Shown here piece after piece: positions 42,878-52,655 of a stretch of DNA of 64,000 nucleotides; positions within the stretch are counted from its first letter, which is position 1; every line of letters starts with the position of its first letter. Below the pieces are notes generated by a model. It saw nothing but the letters and a program-made list of their open reading frames with translations, searched no databases and had not been told where the DNA came from. Source of the DNA: Duganella sp. CF402 (GTDB lineage Bacteria; Pseudomonadota; Gammaproteobacteria; Burkholderiales; Burkholderiaceae_D); contig NZ_FOBG01000001.1 in assembly GCF_900109645.1 (NCBI RefSeq), forward strand, positions 3,462,520-3,526,519, given 5' to 3'. Both the position numbers and the translations under genes were made by a program.

Positions 42878-44413
42878 TTACGGCGACTTTACAGAAAGCC
42901 GATGCCTGTTAATCACCATGCGTTCGAGCAACTCAAACAGCCCTTGTGTCAGCAATGCCAACATGGCTGCGGGGATGGCGCCGGCTAGCAGCATGTCGTT
43001 ATCGTTGAGCGCCAGGCCGATGGTGATGCGTTCGCCGTAGCCGCCGGCGCCGATGAAGGCCGCGATGGTGGCGGTGCCCACGCTCAGCACGGCCGCCGTT
43101 TTGACACCCGCCAAAATGACCGGCAACGCCAGTGGCAATTCAATGTGCGTGAGCCTTTGCGCCGGGCGCAAGCCGAGCGCCTTGGCTGCCAGCGTCAAGC
43201 CCTTGGGCACTTGCAGCAAGCCGGTGCAGGTGTTGCGCACGATGGGCAGCAGCGCGTACACCACCAGTGCCACCAAGGCGGGCGCAGTGCCGATCCGGCC
43301 GAGCAAGGGAATCAACAACGCCAGCAAGGCCAGCGAGGGCACGGTTTGCAGCATGCCGGTCAGGCCGAGCACCGTCTGCCGCAGGCGCGGCATGGACGCG
43401 GCCAGCACGCCCAGCGGCACGCCGATCACGCACGCTGCCGCCACCGCCAGCAGGACCAGCGTCAAGTGCTGCTGCGTCAACCGCCAGAAATTGTGGTCGA
43501 AGATTTTGGCCAGCAGGCCGTCGCGCGCGGAGCTGGTGGCCGATGCGGCCGGCGGACGGGCGGCGAGCCAGTCGCTCGCCACCCGCGCAAACGGCTTGCC
43601 GTCGATTTCCGCCGCCGCGTTCATGGCGATCATATCCGCCTCGCTGATGCGACCCTCCAGCATGCTGATCGCCTGCCACGCCGCCGGAAAGCGCTGCACC
43701 GCGTCGAGCCGGTACAACAGCACCGCATCGTAGCGCGGGAAATAACCGCGATCATCTTCCAGCACCCGCAAGCCATACTGCCCGATGCGCGCGTCGGTCG
43801 AATAAATATCGATCACATCGACCTGCCGCCCGTTCAGCGCGTCATACGCCAGGCCGTGATCCAGTCCCGCCGGCTGCTGCGGCAAGCCATAGCGTGCCGC
43901 CAATCCCTGCCAGCCATCCGCGCGGCCGATAAACTCGTGCGACAAACCAAAGCGCAGCGAACCGCGCGTCGCCAGCTCGCTCAACTTGTGCGGCGCATCG
44001 GTCCCGCCGCGCATCGCCAGCGCATAGGTATTGTTGAAGCCCAGCGGCACCGCCACACCCAAGCCCATCGCCCCCAGTTCCTTTCGCATCTGCTCCAGCG
44101 TTGCAGGCTGCTTGTGCTTGAGGATCTCCAGATCGATCGTGCCCACATACTCGGGATAGACGTCGATCCGTCCCGCTTGCAGCGCCGCCAGCACAATCGC
44201 CGTATTACCCAGTCCTTGCAAGTGCTCGACCTGCGCATGCGGCGCGGCAGTCTGCGCCAATACCTCGCCCAGAATGTACGATTCCGTAAACCGCTTCGAT
44301 CCAACATGCAGCACATCGTCCGCCACCGCGTAGCCCGCGCACAGCAGCAATCCGGCCAGCGCGATGCGCGCGGCTGCGGCGGCGCTTTGCCGCCATCGTC
44401 GCAACAACGCCAT
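42878..44413 (-). CDS. Osmoprotectant ABC transporter: substrate-binding protein fused to permease
   Basis: Predicted 511-residue protein. A signal-like N-terminus is followed by an OpuAC/OsmF-type binding domain (residues about 35-290: VGSKRFTESYILGEVLAQ, QAGRIDVYPEYVGTI, DVIDIYSTDARIG). Six or so helices of a binding-protein-dependent permease follow (about 310-500: MLQTVPSLALLALLIPLLG, KALGLRPAQRLTHIELPLAL, the EAA loop). Such systems import glycine betaine, choline or carnitine. No ATPase gene is adjacent. The ATG at 44413 overlaps the metalloprotease stop by one base (TGATG); a TTG immediately upstream was rejected. Confidence 0.88.
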   Translation of the reverse strand: MALLRRWRQSAAAAARIALAGLLLCAGYAVADDVLHVGSKRFTESYILGEVLAQTAAPHAQVEHLQGLGNTAIVLAALQAGRIDVYPEYVGTIDLEILKHKQPATLEQMRKELGAMGLGVAVPLGFNNTYALAMRGGTDAPHKLSELATRGSLRFGLSHEFIGRADGWQGLAARYGLPQQPAGLDHGLAYDALNGRQVDVIDIYSTDARIGQYGLRVLEDDRGYFPRYDAVLLYRLDAVQRFPAAWQAISMLEGRISEADMIAMNAAAEIDGKPFARVASDWLAARPPAASATSSARDGLLAKIFDHNFWRLTQQHLTLVLLAVAAACVIGVPLGVLAASMPRLRQTVLGLTGMLQTVPSLALLALLIPLLGRIGTAPALVALVVYALLPIVRNTCTGLLQVPKGLTLAAKALGLRPAQRLTHIELPLALPVILAGVKTAAVLSVGTATIAAFIGAGGYGERITIGLALNDNDMLLAGAIPAAMLALLTQGLFELLERMVINRHRLSVKSP

Positions 44414-47070
44414 CAAGCCCCCGCGCGCAGCATCGACGCCTTCAGCGCCTGCCCCAGCGTCTCAAGACTTTCCGACAGATGCGCCTTGGCCTCGCGGCTG
44501 ATCGGCTTGGCCATCGCCGCTTGCAGCTCGCGCTGCAACTGCAAGGCATTCTCACGCTGCAAACTACGCACGTCGGCCGGCGTACCCGCCGACACCCGCA
44601 GCAGAGCCGCCACCAGCCGCTTCAAATGCTCGCGCTGCAAATTGCGCCGCATGCCGTTGATATCCTTGCCCGACTTGAGCTCACTCCACACCGCGTTCTG
44701 CACCGATCCATACAGCTCGCCGAGACTCAGCGCCTGCTTGCTGTCTTCCAGCTTTTCCTGCGAATCCAGCAAGCGCACCGCCACACCGTCCGACATCAAC
44801 TGATCCAGCGCCGCCGATTGCAGCGCCAGCACCCGTCCGCCGACTGACACATCCGGCCGGCCGCGCGTGCCGAAACGATCCACCGCCAGGCGGCTGATGG
44901 TGGCCGGCGAAAACTTGAAGCTATCCGCCTTGAACAAGCTATCCGTCAGCATCTGCAAAGCCGCGCGCTGGCGCGGTAGCGGCACCGGTGTGAAGGTCGC
45001 ACGTCCGGTGCCGGCATGGTCGCTCAGGTAAGTCACACCGCCCACATACTTCACCACCACCGGCAAGGTGCGCGCAAACTGCTGGAAGCCGTAATCGAAA
45101 CTGCGGCGCAGCACCTCATAACTTTCGCCCGGCTTGAGCGTGCGGTTCTGCACCCGGTCCCACAGCTCGCGCGAAATCGCCAGACGGCGCTGGAAGAACG
45201 CCAGCGGATCGCTGCCCAGGTCATACAGATTCACATCAGGATCGAGATTGAAACCGCTCGCATCCTGGTCGGTGCCGAACGCCAGTTGCGGCTCGTTCGA
45301 GCGTGCGGCAATCTTCGCCAACTCCTGCTTTTCCTGCGCCGGATCGATCGGCTTATACGCATACTCAATGGCCCAGAAATCGTAAGGCCCCAGCGTGGAC
45401 GCCACATACTCGCCCTGCTTCTCGCCCTTCAGCGAGAGGTTGAACGGCGTATAGTCCATCACCGAGCCAGTCATGCTGTTCTTCCTGGTGAACTCCGGAT
45501 CTTGCAACTGCTTCAGCGAATAGATGGTCGAGGCGCGGAAGTTATGCCGCAAGCCCAGCGTGTGCCCGACTTCGTGCATGATCACCGAGCGCACATAAGC
45601 CTGCGCCAGCGCATCGGCTTCCGGACCGTCCATGTCGAGCAGGCCGCGCGCTTCCAGCACGTCCATCGCAAAGCCCATCTCGGTCGCCGACTCCTGCATG
45701 TAGTCGCAGCGCGTTTCCGACGGCTGCTGCGACAGCGAGAAATTAAAACTATCCTCGCCGATCAAGCGCCGCGCACCGCGCGCAAACACGTCCGACATAC
45801 CGATGTCCGCGTCAAGAATCTCGCCGCTACGCGGATCGACCTGGCTAGGCCCAATGGCAAAGCCCACATCGCTGCCGACGAACCAGCGGATCGACGCATG
45901 GCGCGCATCCATCGTATCGAAACGGTCGTTCTCGGTCTGCTGCTTGACCACGATGGCGTCCTTGAAGCCGATGCGCTCAAACGCCTCGTTCCACGCCAGC
46001 ACGCCCTGCTTCACCGACTCGCGGTACTTCTCCGGCACATTGGCGTCGATCCAGTAGACGATGGGCTGCTTCGGTTCCGACAACGGCGCCGCCGGGTCCT
46101 GCTTCTCCAGACGCCAGCGTTCAACCAGATGCACCGCCGTCGTCGGCATCACATCGTCCGAGTAATCCTGACTGGTGCTGACGAAATGGCCGATGCGGTC
46201 ATCGGCGCGGCGGCCGTGCATGGCGTGCGCCGGCAGCGGCATGAAGCTGTAGTAAAAACCGAGGAACATGCTGCGCGGGTCCGGCAGCGTGGTCGGCGGA
46301 TGCGGCACGGCGGCCGGCACCGGCGGCATCACGGCAGGCGGCGCGGGAATGCGCGGCGTGAAGTAATGCGCGTTGACCTGGAAACCGGTCATGCCCTCAT
46401 CCGAGCGGATGGTGAGGAAGCTGCTGTTGCGCGCATCCATCGCATAGGTCATGCGGAACGCCGCTTCCAGCCGCGTGGTCATCGCCATGATGTCGCCGAA
46501 CAGCAGCGCGTTGGCCTCCACCAGTATCGACTTCGATTGCGGATGCGGGCTGCTGACCACCGGCGCAATCGCCAGCAGGCTGTCCGAGAAAGCCTGCTGC
46601 ACCACCAGCGCCTGCGGCGTGCCGCCCTTGGCGCCGTAGTCCGTGTTCTTGGCGATCATCTGCACCAGATTGCCGACGCGGTGGAACACCACCACCTGGC
46701 TGGTTCCCATCTGGCTGCCGTAGATCCCGCGCTCGCCGATCCCGTTCGGCATATTCACCGACATGAACAACGGCCGGTCGAATTGGTCGGGCCGCAGCTC
46801 GATCCAGACCTTTTCTTCTTTTTGATACAGGCTCAAAAATCCCGGTAGATGTGAAGCGCCGCGCACGATGTCGACAAAGGGACGCAGCGCGGCCGCCGGC
46901 AATGGAGCCACCGGCGTAGGCGTCGCTGCCGCTGGCGGCGCTGTCGCAGTAGCGGCAGCTGGCGCCTCCGGCGTTGGCGGAACGGGTGGGGTTGGAGTCG
47001 GCTCCTGCGCCAGCGCATGGGCGCTGAGCGCTGCCAGTACGGCGGCGCGAACGGAATTCAAGGCGAACAT
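44413..47070 (-). CDS. Large secreted zinc-dependent metalloprotease (DUF5117/DUF4953 type)
   Basis: Predicted 885-residue exported enzyme. A signal peptide (MFALNSVRAAVLAALSAHAL) precedes a Pro/Ala/Thr-rich linker to about residue 60. The metzincin-type motif HEVGHTLGLRH gives zinc ligands His499, His503 and His509 with Glu500 as base, and MDYTPF about 40 residues later fits the Met-turn. The flanking domains match the DUF5117/DUF4953 architecture by recollection. AGGA lies just before the start. It is translationally coupled to the transporter fusion downstream. Confidence 0.87.
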   Translation of the reverse strand: MFALNSVRAAVLAALSAHALAQEPTPTPPVPPTPEAPAAATATAPPAAATPTPVAPLPAAALRPFVDIVRGASHLPGFLSLYQKEEKVWIELRPDQFDRPLFMSVNMPNGIGERGIYGSQMGTSQVVVFHRVGNLVQMIAKNTDYGAKGGTPQALVVQQAFSDSLLAIAPVVSSPHPQSKSILVEANALLFGDIMAMTTRLEAAFRMTYAMDARNSSFLTIRSDEGMTGFQVNAHYFTPRIPAPPAVMPPVPAAVPHPPTTLPDPRSMFLGFYYSFMPLPAHAMHGRRADDRIGHFVSTSQDYSDDVMPTTAVHLVERWRLEKQDPAAPLSEPKQPIVYWIDANVPEKYRESVKQGVLAWNEAFERIGFKDAIVVKQQTENDRFDTMDARHASIRWFVGSDVGFAIGPSQVDPRSGEILDADIGMSDVFARGARRLIGEDSFNFSLSQQPSETRCDYMQESATEMGFAMDVLEARGLLDMDGPEADALAQAYVRSVIMHEVGHTLGLRHNFRASTIYSLKQLQDPEFTRKNSMTGSVMDYTPFNLSLKGEKQGEYVASTLGPYDFWAIEYAYKPIDPAQEKQELAKIAARSNEPQLAFGTDQDASGFNLDPDVNLYDLGSDPLAFFQRRLAISRELWDRVQNRTLKPGESYEVLRRSFDYGFQQFARTLPVVVKYVGGVTYLSDHAGTGRATFTPVPLPRQRAALQMLTDSLFKADSFKFSPATISRLAVDRFGTRGRPDVSVGGRVLALQSAALDQLMSDGVAVRLLDSQEKLEDSKQALSLGELYGSVQNAVWSELKSGKDINGMRRNLQREHLKRLVAALLRVSAGTPADVRSLQRENALQLQRELQAAMAKPISREAKAHLSESLETLGQALKASMLRAGA

Positions 47071-47137
47071 GGTAATCCTGCTTCGTTATGTGGCATCCGG
47101 ATAATGTAACCGAAAGCACAACGCAACGAAGGGATTT

Positions 47138-48349
47138 TTACATGGCCGGGGAGCGCAATTTACCTGCGTTGACGACACCACGGCACGGATTCAGGCCGAT
47201 GGCGTAAGACAGATCGGCCGGACGGGCGATGCGCCACAGGGCGAAATCGGCCCGCTTTCCCACTTCCAGGCTGCCGATTTCCGCGTGCAGGCCGAGCGCA
47301 CGCGCCGCATGCACGGTGCAACCGGCCAGCGCTTCCTGCGGCGTCAGGCGCCACAGCGTGCAAGCCATATTCATCGCCAGCAGCAGGGATGTCATCGGCG
47401 AGGTGCCCGGATTGCAGTCGGTGGCCACCGCCATCTTCACGCCGGCGGCGCGCAGTGCGGCCACCGGCGGCGGCGTAGTGTCGCGCAGGAAGTAGTAAGC
47501 TCCCGGCAGCAGCACCGCCACCGTGCCGGCAGCGGCCATCGCCTCGATGCCGCTGGCGCTCAGGTGTTCAAGGTGGTCTGCCGACAGGCCTTTGTAGTGC
47601 GCTGTCAGTTCCGCGCCGCGCTGGTCGGACAGCTGTTCCGCATGCAGCTTGACCGGCAAGCCGTGCGCCTGCGCCGCCTTGAACACGCGCTCCGTTTGTT
47701 CATACGAAAAGCCAATGCGCTCGCAGAACACATCCACCGCATCGGCCAGTCCTTCTTCGGCCAGCGGCGCAATCATGTTGCAGACTTCATCGATGTAATC
47801 GTCGGCGCGGCCGGCAAATTCCGGCGGCAGCGCATGCGCACCGAGGAAGGTGGTGGCCACGCGCACCGGCAGTTCGCGGCCGACGCGGCGCGCGGCGCGC
47901 AGCATGGCTGCTTCCGATTCCAGCGTGAGACCATATCCAGACTTGATTTCGATGGTGGTCACGCCTTCCGCCAGCAGCGACAGGACGCGCGGCAGGCTTT
48001 GTCGCAGCAATTCATCTTCCGACGCGGCGCGGGTGGCCCGCACCGTGGACATGATGCCGCCGCCAGCGCGGGCGATGTCTTCGTAAGTAGCACCGTTCAA
48101 ACGGGCTTCGAATTCATCGCTGCGATTGCCCGCGTGTACGATGTGGGTGTGGCAGTCGATCAGGCCAGGCGTCAGCCAGCTGCCGCCGCCGTCGTGCACC
48201 GTGACGGCCTGCATGGCAGGCATGTCGGCCTGAGGTCCCAGCCATGCAATGCGGCCGTCTTTTACCGCGATGGCGGCGTCGCGAATTTCACCATAGCCGC
48301 CATCGGCCATCGTGGCCAGATGCACGTTCGTAAACAACACGTCCCACAT
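47138..48349 (-). CDS. hutI: Imidazolonepropionase
   Basis: Predicted 403-residue amidohydrolase that opens the imidazolone ring to give N-formimidoyl-L-glutamate. Metal-site motifs are [12 protein letters not shown] near residue 62, [12 protein letters not shown] and [10 protein letters not shown]; the substrate-binding [12 protein letters not shown] is also present. The start at 48349 is 10 bases after hutD. It is the last gene of the hut operon. Confidence 0.96.
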   Translation of the reverse strand: MWDVLFTNVHLATMADGGYGEIRDAAIAVKDGRIAWLGPQADMPAMQAVTVHDGGGSWLTPGLIDCHTHIVHAGNRSDEFEARLNGATYEDIARAGGGIMSTVRATRAASEDELLRQSLPRVLSLLAEGVTTIEIKSGYGLTLESEAAMLRAARRVGRELPVRVATTFLGAHALPPEFAGRADDYIDEVCNMIAPLAEEGLADAVDVFCERIGFSYEQTERVFKAAQAHGLPVKLHAEQLSDQRGAELTAHYKGLSADHLEHLSASGIEAMAAAGTVAVLLPGAYYFLRDTTPPPVAALRAAGVKMAVATDCNPGTSPMTSLLLAMNMACTLWRLTPQEALAGCTVHAARALGLHAEIGSLEVGKRADFALWRIARPADLSYAIGLNPCRGVVNAGKLRSPAM

Positions 48350-48359
48350 ACTTGCTACC

Positions 48360-48935
48360 CTAGTTATGAATAATCTCGGCCACCAGAACGGTGGCATGCT
48401 GCGCTTCCAGCGTCCAGTCTTCCTCGTTCTCCATCACCACCGTATCGTAGCGCACCATTGCGATGCGTTCGCGCGCGCTGCTCAGGGTCAGGCTTTCGCC
48501 CTCGGCCAGGAACAGGATGGTGGTGCCGGCGCGGCGCTTGAGCGCTTCCTTGCCGCGCACCGTGCGCAGCTCCAGCCGGTGGCGGCACACGCCGCGCCGC
48601 GTCATGACGTTGAAATCGGTGGTGAGCTGGCCGGTGACGGTGGCGTGCACCGCATCCTCACCGGCGAATTCGATCAGCGGTTCGCTGGGACTGAGCACAA
48701 TGCGCTCGTCGCCGAAGTCGAGCAGCACGCCGTCGCCGTCGACCAGCGCCAGCGAACGATCGATACCGGGGAAAGCAGAGAACGGGCCGTCCTGCGCAAT
48801 CGTCGCCAGGCTGACACGCCACTCGAAATCATCGAGATGCGCGCCGGTTGGCGAAACGGCGATTTCCGTGGTGCTGCCGCCGCCATTCTTCCACGGCGCG
48901 GAGCGCAGGTTTGCATACTGGATTAGCTGGGTCAT
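48360..48935 (-). CDS. hutD: HutD, accessory protein of histidine utilisation
   Basis: Predicted 191-residue cupin-fold HutD protein. The diagnostic N-terminus [20 protein letters not shown] is present, with [17 protein letters not shown]. HutD is needed for balanced growth on histidine and may bind formylglutamate or urocanate; its biochemistry is not settled. The ATG at 48935 overlaps the hutF stop by four bases. Confidence 0.95.
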   Translation of the reverse strand: MTQLIQYANLRSAPWKNGGGSTTEIAVSPTGAHLDDFEWRVSLATIAQDGPFSAFPGIDRSLALVDGDGVLLDFGDERIVLSPSEPLIEFAGEDAVHATVTGQLTTDFNVMTRRGVCRHRLELRTVRGKEALKRRAGTTILFLAEGESLTLSSARERIAMVRYDTVVMENEEDWTLEAQHATVLVAEIIHN

Positions 48936-50314
48936 CGGAACTCCCTCAGTTCGGCCAAGGTCTGCTTGAAGCGCGCAGCGATCGCCTGCTGCGCCACGTG
49001 CTGCTGATTGCGCACTACCCACTGGCCGCCGACCATGACGTCCTTGACCAGATTGTCGTTGCCGCTGAAGACCAGGCTGCCGAGTACCTCGTCCAGCGCC
49101 AACCCAAACATATTCGGATGCGCGTCATCCAGCACCACGATGTCCGCGCGCAGCCCCGGCGCCAAGGCGCCTACCGGCCGTCCCGCCGCCTGCGCGCCGC
49201 CGCGCAAGGCGCCCTGCCATAAAAAGTCGCCAACGTTGCGCTGCGCATCGGACACCGCGATATTGCGGCGCTGGTGCTGCAGGCGCTGCCCATATTCCAG
49301 CCAGCGCAGCTCTTCCACCGCGCTTTGCGACACGTGGCTATCGCTGCCGATGCCGAACACGCCGCCCTGCGCCGTGAAGCCCTCCAGCGGGAACAAGCCG
49401 TCGCCGAGATTCGCTTCCGTGGTCGGGCACAGGCCCGCCACCGCGCCGCTGCGGGCGATACCGCTGACTTCCTCTTCCGTCAAATGCGTGGCGTGGATCA
49501 GGCACCAGCGCTGGTCCACGTCCAGATTCTCCAACAGCCACTGCACCGGGCGGCGGCCGCTCCAGTCCAGCGATTGCTGTACTTCCGCCATCTGCTCCGC
49601 AATGTGGATGTGCACCGGACGCGCCTTCGGCAGCGTCGCCAACACCTCCTTGATCTGCTCCACCGTGGCCGCGCGCAGCGAATGCGGCGCCACGCCGACT
49701 TCGGTTTGCGCATCGCGCAGCGGTTCCAGCGCTTCCACAATGCGCAATACATCCTGCGCGTCGGTGCGGAAACGTTGTTGTTCTGGCTTCAACGGCTTTT
49801 CACCAAAGCCGGAATAACTATACAACACCGGCAGCATGGTCATACCGATTCCCGTCAAACGTGCGGCGGCAATGACACGTTCCGCCGTTTCGGCCGGACG
49901 CGGGTACATGGCGCCGTCCGGCGCGCGCTGCACGTAGTGGAATTCGCACAACGAGGTGTAGCCGTGGCGCAGGCATTCACTGAACAGCTGCGCGGCGATG
50001 GCCTCGATATGCTCGGGCGTGATGTTGCGCGCGAAGCGGTACATCAGTTCGCGCCAGGTCCAGAAACTGTCCTTGCTATCGCCCGCCTTCTCAGTACGGC
50101 CGCCCAGCGCGCGCTGGAAGCTGTGCGAGTGCAGGTTAATCATGCCCGGCAGCGCGTATTCGACACACTCCACGCCGGCCAGCGCGGCATCCACGTTCGC
50201 GCCGGCCGCACCGACAGTCACCGCGACGATGCTGCCGCCCGCGCCCCACTCGATCAACACATCTTTCGCCCAGCCGTCCGGCAGCAGCGCATGGCGTGCA
50301 AACAGCTTGCTCAT
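48932..50314 (-). CDS. hutF: Formimidoylglutamate deiminase
   Basis: Predicted 460-residue amidohydrolase that converts N-formimidoylglutamate to N-formylglutamate and ammonia. The metal motif NLHSHSFQRALGGRTE lies near residue 60, HIHIAEQ supplies the next ligand and GSDSHVSQS the aspartate. Its presence with hutG, and absence of a formiminoglutamase, shows the five-step route. It overlaps hutG by four bases and hutD by four. Confidence 0.95.
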   Translation of the reverse strand: MSKLFARHALLPDGWAKDVLIEWGAGGSIVAVTVGAAGANVDAALAGVECVEYALPGMINLHSHSFQRALGGRTEKAGDSKDSFWTWRELMYRFARNITPEHIEAIAAQLFSECLRHGYTSLCEFHYVQRAPDGAMYPRPAETAERVIAAARLTGIGMTMLPVLYSYSGFGEKPLKPEQQRFRTDAQDVLRIVEALEPLRDAQTEVGVAPHSLRAATVEQIKEVLATLPKARPVHIHIAEQMAEVQQSLDWSGRRPVQWLLENLDVDQRWCLIHATHLTEEEVSGIARSGAVAGLCPTTEANLGDGLFPLEGFTAQGGVFGIGSDSHVSQSAVEELRWLEYGQRLQHQRRNIAVSDAQRNVGDFLWQGALRGGAQAAGRPVGALAPGLRADIVVLDDAHPNMFGLALDEVLGSLVFSGNDNLVKDVMVGGQWVVRNQQHVAQQAIAARFKQTLAELREFR

Positions 50315-51093
50315 GCGCGCACCCAGTCGGCAGCGGCCTGCATCATCGCGCGCAGCGGCTGCTGCACCTGCGACGCCAGATCCGCACGATAGCCATACGG
50401 CGCATCTTCATCCATATAAGTAGACTGGCACATCTCCAGCTGAATCGCATGCACGCCCTTTGCCGGCTCGCCGTAAAAGCGCGTGATATGCCCGCCCTTG
50501 AAGCGGCCATTGACGGCAACGGTGTAGCCGTCGCCAACACGCTCCACTACGGTCTCGGTCAGGCCGGGCGCGCAACTCTTGCCATCCGCTGTACCAAAGT
50601 TCAGATCCGGCAGCTTGCCCTCGAAGAAGCGCGGAACATGCGACGCAATCGAATGCGCATCCCACAGCAACACGCGGCCGTGCAGCGCCAGCAAACGGTC
50701 CAGCTCCGCGCGCAGTTGATCGTGATACGGCTTCCAGTAAGCCTGCAAGCGGCGCTGCACCTCCGCCTCGTCCGGCGCACGGCCCGGCAAATACAACGGC
50801 TCGCGATGGAAGGTATCGACCGGGCACAAGCCCGTCGTATCCTGCCCCGGATACAGATTGGTGTTCTCCGGCGGCCGATTCAAATCAATCACATAGCGCG
50901 ACCAGCGCGCCGACAACACCGACGCGCCCATCTCGCCCAAAAACTCATACAAACGGACCAGATGCCAGTCCGTATCCTGCTTATCGACGGCGGCCGGTGT
51001 CATCGCCGCCAGCACGTCGTCGGGAATCTCGGTGCCCACGTGCGGCATGGACACCAGCAAGGGAATACTGCCTGCTTTGAACTGATAGTCCAT
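50311..51093 (-). CDS. hutG: N-formylglutamate deformylase
   Basis: Predicted 260-residue enzyme releasing formate and L-glutamate, the last step of this histidine route. It has the family segments LLVSMPHVGTEIPDDV, DLNRPPENTNLYPGQ and the metal-binding WDAHSIASHVPRFF. AAGGGAGG precedes the start at 51093, 11 bases after the hutH stop. Confidence 0.95.
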   Translation of the reverse strand: MDYQFKAGSIPLLVSMPHVGTEIPDDVLAAMTPAAVDKQDTDWHLVRLYEFLGEMGASVLSARWSRYVIDLNRPPENTNLYPGQDTTGLCPVDTFHREPLYLPGRAPDEAEVQRRLQAYWKPYHDQLRAELDRLLALHGRVLLWDAHSIASHVPRFFEGKLPDLNFGTADGKSCAPGLTETVVERVGDGYTVAVNGRFKGGHITRFYGEPAKGVHAIQLEMCQSTYMDEDAPYGYRADLASQVQQPLRAMMQAAADWVRA

Positions 51094-51104
51094 GCCAACC
51101 TCCC

Positions 51105-52655
51105 TTACGGATGCAGCGCCGTGAACAGCTCTTTGCACGATGCGCTCAACTCGCCGCGCATTACCATACCCTTGGCCGCTTCGATATCCGGCGCGAAGAA
51201 GCGGTCCTGATCGTAGAACGGCACCTTCTGGCGCAACTGCTCGTGCACATGCTCCAGATGCGGCGAAGTTTTCAGAGGACGATGGAAATCAATACCCTGC
51301 GCCGCCGCCAGCAGTTCAATACCGATGATGACAGCAGTATTCTGCGCCATGTCATCCAGACGACGCGCCGCATAAGTCGCCATGCTGACGTGGTCTTCCT
51401 GATTGGCCGAAGTAGGAATCGTGTCCACACTGCCCGGATGCGCAATCGACTTATTCTCCGACGCCAGCGCCGCAGCAGTAACGTGCGCAATCATGAAGCC
51501 CGAGTTCACGCCCGGATCACGCACCAGGAACGGCGGCAGGCCGGACAAGGTCGCGTCGATCAGCAGCGAAATGCGGCGCTCCGAAATCGAACCGATTTCC
51601 GCAATCGCCAGCGCCAGCGTATCGGCGGCAAACGCCACCGGCTCGGCGTGGAAGTTACCGCCCGAAACCACCACCGACAGCTCGCCATCCTTGAACAGCA
51701 GCGGATTGTCGGTCACCGCATTAGCTTCAATCAGCAGCGTGCGCGCGGCGTTGTTGATGATGTCCCAGCAGGCGCCCATGACTTGCGGCTGACAGCGCAG
51801 GCAGTAAGGATCCTGCACGCGCTCATCGCCGACCAGGTGCGATGCGCGAATCGCGCTGTCCGACACCAGCTGGCGATAAATCGACGCAGCGGCAATCTGG
51901 CCCGGCTGGCCGCGCACCTCGTGCACGCGCGCGTCGAACGGCGAATCCGAACCCTTGGCCGCATCCAGCGACAGCGCGCCGGACACCATGCCCGCTTCCA
52001 GCAGTCGCTCGGCCATGAACAGGCCATGCAGCGCCAGCGCAGCCGACACCTGCGTACCGTTGATCAGCGCCAGGCCTTCCTTCGCGGCCAGCACCACCGG
52101 CGCGATGCCGGCGGCCTTCAGCGCGGCGGTGGCATCTACCAGCTCACCCTTCACGCGCACCTGGCCCACGCCCATAATCGCCAGCGTCATGTGCGACAGC
52201 GGCGCCAGGTCGCCGGATGCACCGACCGAACCCTTGGCCGGAATCGCCGGCATGATGCCCGCGTTATAAATCGCGATCAGCGTATCGATAATCAGCGGAC
52301 GCACGCCCGAGTAGCCGCGCGCCAGGCTGCCGATCTTCATCAGCATGATCAAGCGGCACACCGCATCCGACACCAGCTCGCCCGTGCCCACCGAGTGCGA
52401 CAGGATCAGGTTACGCTGCAGCTGTTCCAGCTTGTCATCCGGGATGCGGGTCTTGGCCAGCAGGCCAAAGCCGGTGTTAATGCCGTAAGCCGCGTCGCCC
52501 TTGGCGACGATGGCCTGCACGGCGGCAGCCGATGCTTCAATCACAGGATAGGCTTCTTCGGCCAGTTTCAGCGGGCCTGCTGCGTTCCACACGGAGCGCA
52601 GTTCGGAGAGCGTCATTGCGCCCGGTTTCAGAATCAAGGTCATAGTCAAACTCAT
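51105..52655 (-). CDS. hutH: Histidine ammonia-lyase
   Basis: Predicted 516-residue lyase that deaminates histidine to urocanate. The MIO prosthetic group forms from Ala146-Ser147-Gly148 in [14 protein letters not shown]. Other landmarks are [11 protein letters not shown] and the [14 protein letters not shown] segment. The ATG at 52655 overlaps the hutU stop (ATGA); an in-frame ATG at 52643 is a slightly shorter alternative. Confidence 0.96.
   Translation of the reverse strand: MSLTMTLILKPGAMTLSELRSVWNAAGPLKLAEEAYPVIEASAAAVQAIVAKGDAAYGINTGFGLLAKTRIPDDKLEQLQRNLILSHSVGTGELVSDAVCRLIMLMKIGSLARGYSGVRPLIIDTLIAIYNAGIMPAIPAKGSVGASGDLAPLSHMTLAIMGVGQVRVKGELVDATAALKAAGIAPVVLAAKEGLALINGTQVSAALALHGLFMAERLLEAGMVSGALSLDAAKGSDSPFDARVHEVRGQPGQIAAASIYRQLVSDSAIRASHLVGDERVQDPYCLRCQPQVMGACWDIINNAARTLLIEANAVTDNPLLFKDGELSVVVSGGNFHAEPVAFAADTLALAIAEIGSISERRISLLIDATLSGLPPFLVRDPGVNSGFMIAHVTAAALASENKSIAHPGSVDTIPTSANQEDHVSMATYAARRLDDMAQNTAVIIGIELLAAAQGIDFHRPLKTSPHLEHVHEQLRQKVPFYDQDRFFAPDIEAAKGMVMRGELSASCKELFTALHP

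Noticed and set aside
45016..46848. 610-residue frame antisense to the zinc metalloprotease
   Set aside because: Arg/His-rich mirror translation; the metalloprotease has signal peptide and HExxHxxGxxH.
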